The notes: generated by a model not told the origin, from the letters alone. A stretch of DNA of 64,000 nucleotides from Cognaticolwellia aestuarii (GCF_002000025.1 NZ_MUZV01000003.1:62001-126000), one strand, 5' to 3'; shown: positions 38,823 to 46,938, numbered from the stretch's first letter. Program-made: numbers and translations.

Positions 38823-39944
38823 GTGCAACTTATTAAGTCATTATTTTGCTGGCATGGTGTTGATAATCGAAAACGTTTTATCATTATTAGTCTTACTTGC
38901 TTTGTACTCTTTTTTCTTTTAACGGACAGCTTAACTAATCATAAATCAAGCCTAATGATTATGCTGTTATTCTGTGCAACCATATACCTGTTCACCACTC
39001 AGCGCCGCCTCAATGATGCCAAATTAAAAAATAAATGGAGTATTATTGCTACCGCTAGCTTTATCATTGCCGGCTTAATAACATTATTCTTTAATGATAC
39101 TGTCAATTATTGGTTTTTATTGCTCGCTTTACTGCCGACATGCTTCATTTTAACTTACCCAAGCAGCGGTCAAGAGCAATATATATATGGTTATCAAGGT
39201 CCGGTCGATTTAAGTGAATTCCAGCAAATTAAAAAAGTTAACTCACACACCAGTAGACGTGTAGAGCCAACGATGCACAGTATTAATATTAATCAATCAT
39301 CACATAATGAAACTAAATACTCAGCAGCTGTTGAAAACAGTAAATATGATCAGCCAACCACCAGCAATATTAACCAAGCTAAAACTAGCAAACCAAATCA
39401 TTTTGATCTTGGCGAGACTATTCGCTTGTCATTATTAAACCATAAATACTCAAGAATAGCGCTTGCTGCTATTGGCTTTTTGCTATTGCTGATATTCTTG
39501 ATATCCTTAGTAGTAGATCGCCCCCAGGTTACTGAAGTTAGTCCTGAAAAAATAACCGAAGTCGACGAAGTAACTGTTGATTTCAAACACCCAATAACTT
39601 TACCTGATAACTTTTCAATAATGATGTCAGCTAATAATGGCATAGTGATTAACTGGCAAGCTGACATTAATAATAATCAAGAAATCTGGACCTTGGCCAG
39701 TGCGATGGGCGACAGAAGCTGTGAAAATATAGCCTTTGATAAAGGACAGGCTATCAGACCCTATAGTGTCAGCGTAATAGACAGTAATTATTATGCCTAC
39801 TTTTCACCATTAGACACAAAAGTCCTATTGCAGAATATAGCGTTTAAAAATAAATTTTCGCTATGTGGATTTAATTTCTCACTCAAAGGCAGTCAAGCGA
39901 CATTAGGTAAGTCAAATTTTTATGCGAATTTGATCGAATATTAG
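38823..39944 (+). CDS. DUF805-like polytopic membrane protein with periplasmic C-terminal domain
   Basis: A 373-aa protein starting with GTG five bases after GGAGG. Residues about 18-113 contain four hydrophobic helices with the DUF805-type motif TTQRRLNDAKLKNK between helices 2 and 3. A polar linker (about 114-204, many S, N and Q) follows, then a fifth helix (about 210-232) and a soluble C-terminal domain. Predicted topology puts that domain in the periplasm, where its two cysteines (RSCENIAF and FSLCGFNF) could form a disulfide. I do not recognise the C-terminal domain. The gene stands alone between two proposed CsrB-type RNAs. Confidence 0.7.
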   Translation: MQLIKSLFCWHGVDNRKRFIIISLTCFVLFFLLTDSLTNHKSSLMIMLLFCATIYLFTTQRRLNDAKLKNKWSIIATASFIIAGLITLFFNDTVNYWFLLLALLPTCFILTYPSSGQEQYIYGYQGPVDLSEFQQIKKVNSHTSRRVEPTMHSININQSSHNETKYSAAVENSKYDQPTTSNINQAKTSKPNHFDLGETIRLSLLNHKYSRIALAAIGFLLLLIFLISLVVDRPQVTEVSPEKITEVDEVTVDFKHPITLPDNFSIMMSANNGIVINWQADINNNQEIWTLASAMGDRSCENIAFDKGQAIRPYSVSVIDSNYYAYFSPLDTKVLLQNIAFKNKFSLCGFNFSLKGSQATLGKSNFYANLIEY

Positions 39945-40020
39945 CGGTAAAGCAGAAAAATTAGCCGTGTTGTTTTAGAATAAAAGTTGCTCGGCGAAAA
40001 TGATAGTGTAAATTTAGCGC

Positions 40021-40050
40021 AAAAAAAATGCGGTTCAATGAACCGCATTT
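40021..40050 (-). terminator. Intrinsic terminator of sRNA A
   Basis: On the minus strand AAATGCGGTTC pairs perfectly with GAACCGCATTT (40050-40040 with 40036-40026) around a 3-nt loop and runs straight into T8. Confidence 0.9.
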
Positions 40051-40328
40051 CTATAACTAGCTTATATGCATCCAGCATCAATATATAATGATCTCGCTTC
40101 ATCCATAAAGAGCCTTCCTTAGCTTTTTCTAGCAAATCATTTGCTATCCTAATTATCCTTAACAGTAGTTGTCCTAACTACATCAATTGTCTGTACTCAT
40201 CATCCTGACGACTATTCCGTGACAATTACTCCCTCTATCCTTATGAGATATCCTATCTCTTCGCTATACTAAGCTTCCTTTGGTATATCCTTACCGTTAT
40301 CGATAATCCCTTTGTCTTCCTGACCCTT
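40021..40328 (-). ncRNA. Putative CsrB/RsmZ-type regulatory RNA (locus A)
   Basis: A noncoding RNA of about 305 nt is inferred on the minus strand. It has 15 GGA motifs, ten of them AGGA, where about five would be expected by chance. Many are in short hairpin loops: GTC-AGGAA-GAC, GGTA-AGGATA-TACC, GAGATA-GGA-TATCTC, GTAGTT-AGGAC-AACTAC, AGCT-AAGGAA-GGCT and ATGC-TGGAT-GCAT. The 3' end is a perfect terminator with T8. A TAATAT box (complement of 40332-40337) suits a start near 40326. This is the architecture of CsrA-sequestering RNAs (CsrB, CsrC, RsmY/Z). No sensible protein is encoded. The family call is inference from structure; the 5' end is approximate. Confidence 0.82.
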
Positions 40329-40991
40329 GTAATATTAACCGAAGCACTGATATTTAAAAGCTAGTGATTTTAAATAAATAACAGTAACATTATTTTAACA
40401 AAGCAAAGGTAAAGTGAAGGTATTATAAAACAATAACTTAGGCTCTATCGCGTGGAATTTAATCCACATTAAAAACACTATGTCTCACAGCAATGTAAGA
40501 TATGTCGCACATTGAGTTGGCATATTTAGCTTAATAGATTATCCAAGATTTGTGGAGATGTCATAAAAAATGAGCAGTGCGTCACACGATGAAAAAATTT
40601 AACATTTACATTACACCTGAAGTTATTTTTGTTACTCGTCAATAATCCAATAAGGTCAGCTCAAATATAAGTGATCATTGAGTACATAACTTAGGAGGTT
40701 TTTAAATTTTCTTATTTTTTGTGACGTTTTTATCGTTTTCTTGCCACTTTTGACGTAAAGGTTTCAGCTGATTTATCCCAATCTAGCTACAGTCATAAAA
40801 TCTGAAACGTGAATCCTCATTATTAATGAAGATCCACAGACTAAAGAGCTACAAAAAGTATGACCTACCTAGTTGATTTTCAAGAAACAGGTGAACAATT
40901 TGACAGGTAAATTAACCGATGAACAGGATGGTATTCGCTTTGTATCATGTTCATCATAAGGTGAAGAAAGTAATATTGTATTTATAAACAA
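40329..40991. other. Upstream region of sRNA A
   Basis: About 660 bp without a supported gene. The part up to 40511 holds the sRNA A promoter and activator box on the minus strand. The rest, to the end of the convergently read GNAT gene at 40992, shows only short open frames. A stretch at 40861-40965 has coding-like triplets in two frames broken by stops and may be a gene remnant, but I cannot identify it. Confidence 0.45.
40479..40511 (-). promoter_or_regulatory. GacA/UvrY-type upstream activating site of sRNA A
   Basis: Read on the minus strand: TGTGCG-ACATAT-CTTACA (40511 to 40494), then four bases, then a second half-site TGTGAG-ACATA starting 22 bp after the first T. The right half CTTACA matches the GacA/UvrY consensus exactly. 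The centre is about 176 bp before the estimated RNA start. Confidence 0.7.
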
Positions 40992-41642
40992 TTAATGAGC
41001 TGTTTTATCTCGATAATAAACCATTAACGAACCCGAAACATTGCCAACGGTAACCTCTTTAATAAATTGATAGTTTACATCTTTAAAAAATGCTTTATAT
41101 TTTTTGCTGGTTGCATAGACAGCAACACCTTCACTTTCTTTATGTTCAGCTAAGATAGTGTTTACAGCTGCCATAAGATAATGACCAAACCCATGGTGTT
41201 GATGTAGTGGGTGAATGGCAATAAAAGACAGCATATGAAATTTTTTCAATGGCACGGCATCTAAAACAATTTTTTCTTTTTCAATCATTTGTTTGGTACC
41301 AAAATATCCCGCCCCAAGTAACATTTTTAAACGCCAATGCCAAAAACGTTCAGATGAGACACCATCTTCTGGATTATTTAAACAAGCGGCACCAACCATA
41401 GTTTCCCCTAAATACAGGCCGATCATTGGTTGTTTCGCCTGCCAGAAAGCATTAAGCTCTTCGCGAATAGATGCACGTAAACGTTGTTCATAATCAACTT
41501 TATCAGCAGAGAATATTTCAAGAAAAACAGGATCGTCATGATACGCTTGATATAGTAAAGAGGCGGCTAATTTCAAATCTTCAGCCGAAAGGTAAGCGGC
41601 TTTTATATCAACGTTGGCTTTATCTATGACAGCTGATGACAT
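40992..41642 (-). CDS. GNAT-family N-acetyltransferase
   Basis: A 216-aa protein with the GNAT pattern in its C-terminal half: a strand FHMLSFIAIHPLHQHHG and the acetyl-CoA loop GFGHYLMAAVNTIL near residues 150-165, then EGVAVYATSKKYKAFFKDVNY, quoted here in overlapping parts of residues about 174-195. The N-terminal 70 residues are helical, with LLYQAYHDDPVFLEIF. AGGAAT is six bases before the ATG. The acceptor is unknown. It stands alone downstream of a 180-bp spacer. Confidence 0.78.
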   Translation of the reverse strand: MSSAVIDKANVDIKAAYLSAEDLKLAASLLYQAYHDDPVFLEIFSADKVDYEQRLRASIREELNAFWQAKQPMIGLYLGETMVGAACLNNPEDGVSSERFWHWRLKMLLGAGYFGTKQMIEKEKIVLDAVPLKKFHMLSFIAIHPLHQHHGFGHYLMAAVNTILAEHKESEGVAVYATSKKYKAFFKDVNYQFIKEVTVGNVSGSLMVYYRDKTAH

Positions 41643-41823
41643 CTAGAATTCCTCATTTAAGTAAGACAAATTTTTTTTTGTTTTTATTTGTTCACCATAT
41701 CAGGATAGTAGAAATCAGGTCAAATGTTATTGTTTTCTATAAATGCAAAGTTACGCTACTTTCGTTAATTGTTCAGCTTTTTGCCGTTAAATAGCGTAAC
41801 TTACCAAAATTTAGCTAGTATTT

Positions 41824-42633
41824 TCAAATGTAACTATTAACGTAATTTCGGCGAATATATAATAGCAATAAGCCAATGATTAATAACCAACTGCTACTCC
41901 CGCCATGGTCATCGTAGTGCACCACTTCGATATATTCAGGGTCATAGTCAGCGCTTTCTAATGGTAAGGCATAAAGTGTATTGCTATCATTGGCGCTATA
42001 GGTTGCTACCACATCACTATAACCAACCTCATACAAATCAATTAATACATCATAATGTGCAGTTAAATACCCCGAATCCAATTGAGTAACCACCTCAAAT
42101 TCATCTTGTGTATCTTCGCCTGTAATAAAAAAGCTATCAGTAGAAAAGTATAAAACCCAAGGACCACCATTGTGACTTAAGTATAAATCTGCATATACAA
42201 GCGCTTGCTCATGAGCAACGGGTGATGATATATCGGCATCGAAACTGACACTAAACGTTTGGTAATAACCATCTTCATCAATATCTGAGATAAGTTGACT
42301 ATAAGCAGAATAAATTGAAAAGCCATGATGTGACGTTTTGCTCGCCTCTATACCATTTTTCGACAATAACGTTGTCGGCCGCTGCTTTGTTTCAAGCTGA
42401 CGATGTTTTTTAACCTCCTGGCGATCCATACCTTGCAGTGACATTTTTTCACTCATAGATTTAGTCCGTTCTATCGATGCTACCTTCTTCAACTCATTAA
42501 CAGATAAATTACTTTTAAGCCCTCCTATGGAGTAACTATTACTATTGTTTATGGCAAGATTTTGTGCGAAAGAAATTGGACTTAACAGCATCCCAAGCAA
42601 CATTAAATAAATTAAACTTTTTGTTTTAGACAT
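41824..42633 (-). CDS. Choice-of-anchor H family protein with GlyGly-CTERM-like tail
   Basis: A 269-aa exported protein. I set the start at 42633 (MSKTKSLIYLMLLGM), which has GGAGG upstream and gives a signal peptide ending near residue 24 (SFA). Residues about 100-240 hold the main domain (SIYSAYSQLISDIDEDGYYQ and the SADISSP/LYLSHNGGPWVLY blocks). The C-terminus has GGSSSWLLIIGLLLLYIRR: a small glycine/serine motif, a membrane helix and basic residues, the pattern of a rhombosortase-type GlyGly-CTERM anchor. Family name is from memory of that pattern. It is divergent from the PepSY-two-component operon and has an operator-like repeat in its upstream region. Confidence 0.7.
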   Translation of the reverse strand: MSKTKSLIYLMLLGMLLSPISFAQNLAINNSNSYSIGGLKSNLSVNELKKVASIERTKSMSEKMSLQGMDRQEVKKHRQLETKQRPTTLLSKNGIEASKTSHHGFSIYSAYSQLISDIDEDGYYQTFSVSFDADISSPVAHEQALVYADLYLSHNGGPWVLYFSTDSFFITGEDTQDEFEVVTQLDSGYLTAHYDVLIDLYEVGYSDVVATYSANDSNTLYALPLESADYDPEYIEVVHYDDHGGSSSWLLIIGLLLLYIRRNYVNSYI

Positions 42634-42682
42634 AAATAAACAACCTCCATATAAAATATGACGTTTATTTAACCTTAATAAT

Positions 42683-42747
42683 ACTGAACCGAAACTGAAC
42701 AATTTTATAGTCATAGTTAAAGTGCTGATGTTCATAAAGCATTCAGT
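42683..42747. promoter_or_regulatory. Two direct-repeat operators between the anchored protein and PepSY genes
   Basis: One site reads ACTGAAC-cgaa-ACTGAAC at 42683-42700, a direct repeat of 11-bp period. The second, on the minus strand, reads ACTGAAT-gctt-TATGAAC (complement of 42730-42747), also of 11-bp period. OmpR-family regulators bind tandem half-sites at this period, and such a regulator is encoded 400 bp away. Confidence 0.6.
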
Positions 42748-42833
42748 TTAAATCTTTTACACTCAACCCCACTTGGATTACATTACTCATTCTTTTAAAC
42801 TGTTTAATTATGTCGTGTTCGTTAGGTGTCACA

Positions 42834-43142
42834 ATGAAAAAGCAATTATTTATTCTAAGCGTAATATCCTCATTAATAGCAGCACCTGTGTTTGCTGCAC
42901 TTGATCCTGCGATTAACAGCATAATGATTGTAAAAACCAAATATAATCAAGCAAGCAACACTAAATCACTGAGTGCTCAACAAGCCGCTCGTTTAGTAAA
43001 AAACAAATTTGGTGGTAAGGTACTAAAAGTAAGCAACAGTGGCGCAAAAAGTAATCCAGGTTACCGAGTGAAGTTACTAAAAGACAATGGTCATGTAATT
43101 TCTGTTCATGTTGACGCCAAATCCGGCCGTATATCAGGATAA
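42834..43142 (+). CDS. Small exported PepSY-domain protein
   Basis: A 102-aa protein with a signal peptide (MKKQLFILSVISSLIAAPVFA, cleaved after VFA; residues 1-21). The mature part is a single PepSY-like domain: LSAQQAARLVKNKFGGKVLKV in its helix-strand half, then GYRVKLLKDNGHVISVHVDAKSGRI in its strand-rich half (residues about 50-100). Such proteins often sit beside two-component systems and may modulate the kinase. The gene ends six bases before the response regulator and is surely cotranscribed. Its AGGTG box lies seven bases before the ATG. Confidence 0.8.
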   Translation: MKKQLFILSVISSLIAAPVFAALDPAINSIMIVKTKYNQASNTKSLSAQQAARLVKNKFGGKVLKVSNSGAKSNPGYRVKLLKDNGHVISVHVDAKSGRISG

Positions 43143-43148
43143 TAATTA

Positions 43149-43835
43149 ATGCGTATATTGCTTATAGAAGACGACCAAAACTTACAAAAGCATGTTAAAG
43201 AACAGTTGAACAGTGCTAAATACAGCGTTGATGTGGCAAGTGATGGCGAGTCAGGTTTATTTCAAGGTCAAGAATTTCCTTATGATGCCGCGATTATTGA
43301 TTTAGGTTTGCCAAAGCTTGATGGTATCAGTGTTGTAAAATCATTACGCGAGCAAAACTTCACTTTTCCAATATTAATTTTGACCGCTCGAGGTAGCTGG
43401 CAAGATAAGGTTTCGGGCTTAGACGCAGGCGCCGATGACTATTTAACTAAACCCTTTCATACTGAAGAGTTAATAGCTCGATTGAATGCCTTAATTCGCC
43501 GTAGCGCCGGGCAAGCAAGCCCATTGATTGAAAATGGTCCTTTTTCAATTAATACGGCAAGTATGCAGGTGAGTGTTAATCAGCAAATTGTTTCACTGAG
43601 CAGCTATGAGTACAAATTGTTTGAGTATTTAATGCATCATTTAGGTGAAGTAAAGTCTAAATCACAACTAACTGAGCATATTTATGATCAAGACTTTGAT
43701 TTAGACTCTAATGTCATTGAGGTTTTTATTCGCCGACTACGTAAAAAACTTGATCCTGAGAATCAATATCAATTTATTGAAACCTTACGTGGCCAAGGGT
43801 ATTTATTAAAAGATTTAACATCAGCATCGTTTTAA
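43149..43835 (+). CDS. OmpR/PhoP-family response regulator
   Basis: A 228-aa regulator. The receiver domain (residues 1-115) has the acidic pocket LLIEDDQ, the phosphorylated Asp51 in AAIIDLGLPKLDG, and Lys101-type LTKPFHTEELIAR. A winged-helix DNA-binding domain follows (residues about 130-222), ending in RRLRKKLDPE and IETLRGQGYLL. Its partner kinase starts about 30 bp downstream. The probable targets are the CTGAAC direct repeats in this neighbourhood. Confidence 0.92.
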   Translation: MRILLIEDDQNLQKHVKEQLNSAKYSVDVASDGESGLFQGQEFPYDAAIIDLGLPKLDGISVVKSLREQNFTFPILILTARGSWQDKVSGLDAGADDYLTKPFHTEELIARLNALIRRSAGQASPLIENGPFSINTASMQVSVNQQIVSLSSYEYKLFEYLMHHLGEVKSKSQLTEHIYDQDFDLDSNVIEVFIRRLRKKLDPENQYQFIETLRGQGYLLKDLTSASF

Positions 43836-43865
43836 CCATTTTCCATCGCCTTGAAGGTAGTTCAG

Positions 43866-45260
43866 TTGTTAAAAAAAATTAAAGTTTCATTAAAAGGAGC
43901 CTTAAACTCGTTAAAAACGAGAGTTCTGTTTAGTGCCCTGCTAATGATTTTCATCTTGCTACCTATCGTCGGTATCATTATCAGTAATGCTTATGAAAAA
44001 CACATGGTTGCTAGCCTTGAAAATGAACTTTCAGCATATTCATACTCAATTTTAGCGATTATTGAAGTCGAAAATAACAAACTGATAATGCCTGAGCAAT
44101 TATTAGAAACTCAATTCAATGTTAGTCAATCGGGTTTATATGCAGTACTTAGCTCCAGTAAAATAAATACAAGTCGTCATTCTGGCGATAATAACACGAT
44201 AAACTCCGAAAAACTTTGGAGCTCGCAATCACTGTTATCGCCTTGGCAAGCAGATAACTTTCAGCAGCCAATCTTGGGTAGTAGTGTGTTCTATCAAGCT
44301 GAAATAGCACAAAAAGCGCATTTTGTTTATAGTCTAAGTGTCAGTTACGGTAGTGAAAACAAACCTTTTCCTATGACCTTGCATATTATTAAACAGCAAG
44401 ACAATTTAACCAATATGATGACAGAATTTCACCGCCAGCTGCTGCTGGGGTTAGTTGGTTTAATGTTGGTGCTGCTCATGATCCAATACCTCTGGTCTTT
44501 ATGGACTTTAAAACCCTTACAGACATTACAAACTGAACTCAGCCAGGTAGAACGAGGTAACAGTGATCGCCTTACGGGCGACTATCCAACTGAATTAAGC
44601 CAAGTTACAGAACAATTAAATTTATTATTGAGCGCAGAGCAAAAACAACGTCAACGCTATCGTAATGCTTTATCTGACTTAGCGCATAGTTTAAAAACAC
44701 CATTAGCGGTTATGCAAACTCAAGAACATTTATCAGCATTAACCCAAGAACAAATAACCATTCTTAAAACAATTATTGAGTATCAACTTGGCAAAGCACA
44801 GAGTGCCGGACAATCTTCATGGTATTTAGGTACCGCGGTTGCTCCTACAACTAAGAAATTGATTGATAGTCTGAAAAAAATATATCAAAACAAAAACTTG
44901 TTATTTACAGTCAACATAAGTGATGAGTGCAGTTTTAAAGGTGACGAAGCTGATTTATTAGAAATATTAGGTAATTTGTTAGATAACGCCTGCAAAGCCG
45001 CAAATAAAAATATTCAGCTTGATATCAGTAATAACAACCAAGGAGTGACAATAATCGTTCAAGATGACGGCGCAGGCATAGACCCTGAAATGCGGGACAA
45101 TATTTTACAGCGAGGTACTCGAGCTGACACATATCAACATGGTCACGGCATTGGCTTAGCCATCGTTCGTGATTTAGTCAATAGCTATCAAGGCAGTATT
45201 CGGATTGAGTCATCACAGCAACTGGCTGGGGCCAAATTCACTCTCGATTTCCCTAAATAA
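43866..45260 (+). CDS. PhoQ-like sensor histidine kinase
   Basis: A 464-aa inner-membrane sensor. Two membrane helices (residues about 20-42 and about 193-215) flank a periplasmic sensor region of about 150 residues. A short HAMP-like linker leads to the dimerisation box LSDLAHSLKTPLAVMQ with the phosphorylated His near residue 274. The ATPase motifs are LGNLLDNACKAANK (N box), VQDDGAGIDPEM (G1) and GHGIGLAIVRDLV (G2). I chose the TTG at 43866, which has AAGG eight bases upstream; another TTG at 43851 adds five residues. A tandem 13-bp duplication covers the stop codon. Confidence 0.88.
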   Translation: MLKKIKVSLKGALNSLKTRVLFSALLMIFILLPIVGIIISNAYEKHMVASLENELSAYSYSILAIIEVENNKLIMPEQLLETQFNVSQSGLYAVLSSSKINTSRHSGDNNTINSEKLWSSQSLLSPWQADNFQQPILGSSVFYQAEIAQKAHFVYSLSVSYGSENKPFPMTLHIIKQQDNLTNMMTEFHRQLLLGLVGLMLVLLMIQYLWSLWTLKPLQTLQTELSQVERGNSDRLTGDYPTELSQVTEQLNLLLSAEQKQRQRYRNALSDLAHSLKTPLAVMQTQEHLSALTQEQITILKTIIEYQLGKAQSAGQSSWYLGTAVAPTTKKLIDSLKKIYQNKNLLFTVNISDECSFKGDEADLLEILGNLLDNACKAANKNIQLDISNNNQGVTIIVQDDGAGIDPEMRDNILQRGTRADTYQHGHGIGLAIVRDLVNSYQGSIRIESSQQLAGAKFTLDFPK

Positions 45261-45283
45261 TTTTCTCAACTAATTTTCTCAAC
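45258..45283 (+). repeat. Tandem 13-bp duplication over the kinase stop codon
   Basis: The unit TAATTTTCTCAAC is present twice in a row (45258-45270 and 45271-45283). The first copy includes the TAA stop. It looks like a recent slippage duplication without effect on the protein. Confidence 0.7.
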
Positions 45284-45310
45284 TATAAATTATTTTGCTG
45301 AATATTAAGT

Positions 45311-45327
45311 GTTCAGCAAACGTTCAG
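45311..45327 (+). promoter_or_regulatory. Direct-repeat operator before the DUF3300 gene
   Basis: GTTCAG-caaac-GTTCAG at 45311-45316 and 45322-45327, with an 11-bp period. It is the reverse complement of the CTGAAC repeats found before the PepSY-regulator-kinase operon, so the same regulator probably controls this gene. It lies 115 bp before the start codon. A TTGCTGAA/TTCAGCAA inverted pair overlaps it. Confidence 0.55.
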
Positions 45328-45440
45328 TTTACAAAGCGTATTATTGCCAACAGAATTTAAAAAGTCACTTGAGTAGTATTTATATTACCCTGCTCGGGCA
45401 TAGATGGCATTTTAAGCACCCCGCATTAAGGAATGATAAT

Positions 45441-46745
45441 ATGCAAAAATTTAACTTCAGACGTTCATTAGGCGTTTTAGCTTTCTCACTATCAAGTGCA
45501 TTGCTTTATTCAACACCTGTGCTTGCTATCAGTAATGATAACACTACCTCAGCTGAGCAAACTGACAATAGTAACGTTTTTAGCAAAGCTGAATTAGCAC
45601 AAATGTTAGCACCAATAGCTTTATATCCTGATGCTCTGCTCACTCATATTCTAATTGCGACCACCTACCCTATTGAAGTGGTTGACGCAGAACGCTGGTT
45701 AACCAAAAATAAACAACTAAGCTCAGAAGCACTTGCCGATGCAGCAGAAGCTCAAGATTGGGATGCGAGCATTAAAGCAATACTGCCCTTTCCTAACATT
45801 CTAAAAAAGCTGAGCGAAGATTTACACTGGATGCGCAATTTGGGTGATGCATTCTTACAAGATGAAGCTTTAGTGCTTGCTAGTGTACAGGCCTTACGTC
45901 AACAAGCAGATCAAGCTGGCAATCTTGAAAACATGAATAACGTCAAGGTAGTGCGTGAAACGCAAACAATTATCATCGAACCGAGGCAGCGTGATATTAT
46001 TTATGTGCCTTACTATGATACACGAGTAGTATACGGGCACTGGCGCTGGTCACATTATCCACCTGTTTTTTGGCATCAACCTCAATACTATACTTCGCAT
46101 CACGGTCCTTATTATTGGCATAACCCTGTACACCTCAGCGTTGGATTATTTTTTGGTGCCGTACATTGGAGCAATCGTCATGTTGTCGTACATCATCACA
46201 AGTCTCGTTATTATAAACATCATAGTAAGAGAAAGGTTTCAACAAGTTATCAAACTAAGCGTTGGCAGCATAACCCTCGCCATAGAAAGGGTGTAGCGTA
46301 TCGCACCTCTAATATACAGAAAAAATATCGCAGCCACGTACCAAGTGTACAAAAACATAAAACGCTGCGCTCAAAACAAAAGCATATTGTTAATAAACAT
46401 CAATACACAAAAAACATCAGCAATTCTAAACATCGGAGCTTTCAGCAAAAGTTAAAAGTTAATCGTGCGGTAAAAATTGATAGCCATCCAATAAGAAAAA
46501 ATACGCAGGTTAAAACTGCAACACGAGAAACCAAAACAGTAAAGGCTATGCCTGTGCAATATAACCACAAGCATAACCAGACTAAATACACAGATAAAAA
46601 AAATTACCGGAAAATAAGTGAGAAAAACACTCGTAAAACGTCAAGTACAAAAGTAGCACGTCATCGTGATAGTCACAAAGTTAAACATATTACGAGGGCT
46701 CAGAGCAATAAGTCGCAACAACGTAGCGTAAAACGACAAAACTAA
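45441..46745 (+). CDS. DUF3300-domain exported protein with a long basic tail
   Basis: A 434-aa protein; the start at 45441 has AAGGAATGATAAT upstream and gives a clean signal peptide ending at about residue 29 (TPVLA), whereas an upstream in-frame GTG does not. Residues about 45-240 form the DUF3300 domain (ELAQMLAPIALYPDALL, then IIEPRQRDIIYVPYYD and aromatic-rich YYDTRVVYGHWRW). From about residue 250 to the end the chain is low-complexity and strongly basic, full of H, K and R (VVVHHHKSRYYKHHSKRK and similar). Function is unknown; the tail suggests binding of nucleic acid, polysaccharide or metal. Confidence 0.8.
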   Translation: MQKFNFRRSLGVLAFSLSSALLYSTPVLAISNDNTTSAEQTDNSNVFSKAELAQMLAPIALYPDALLTHILIATTYPIEVVDAERWLTKNKQLSSEALADAAEAQDWDASIKAILPFPNILKKLSEDLHWMRNLGDAFLQDEALVLASVQALRQQADQAGNLENMNNVKVVRETQTIIIEPRQRDIIYVPYYDTRVVYGHWRWSHYPPVFWHQPQYYTSHHGPYYWHNPVHLSVGLFFGAVHWSNRHVVVHHHKSRYYKHHSKRKVSTSYQTKRWQHNPRHRKGVAYRTSNIQKKYRSHVPSVQKHKTLRSKQKHIVNKHQYTKNISNSKHRSFQQKLKVNRAVKIDSHPIRKNTQVKTATRETKTVKAMPVQYNHKHNQTKYTDKKNYRKISEKNTRKTSSTKVARHRDSHKVKHITRAQSNKSQQRSVKRQN

Positions 46746-46822
46746 GTGTGAATTATTTATCTTTATTTGCTCAATACATAACATTTACACAAAGTGATAA
46801 CACGATAATTTAACGGCGCAAA

Positions 46823-46855
46823 AAAAGGCAATATCATTTAAAAATATTGCCTTTT
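46823..46855. terminator. Bidirectional intrinsic terminator
   Basis: A 12-bp perfect stem (46823-46834 with 46844-46855) with a GGCAATAT core and a 9-nt loop, flanked by A and T runs, between the convergent DUF3300 and DUF3192 genes. Confidence 0.8.
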
Positions 46856-46938
46856 CTGTTTACTTATTTAATGTAGTTAAATTGATCAGACTATTGCTAG
46901 CCACTGCCCAATATCAAGCAACACACATTTGTATAATG

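Noticed and set aside
39941-40135. A 64-codon open frame on the minus strand with an ATG at its head.
   Set aside because: It overlaps the 3' part and terminator of sRNA A, has no ribosome site and no protein-like composition.
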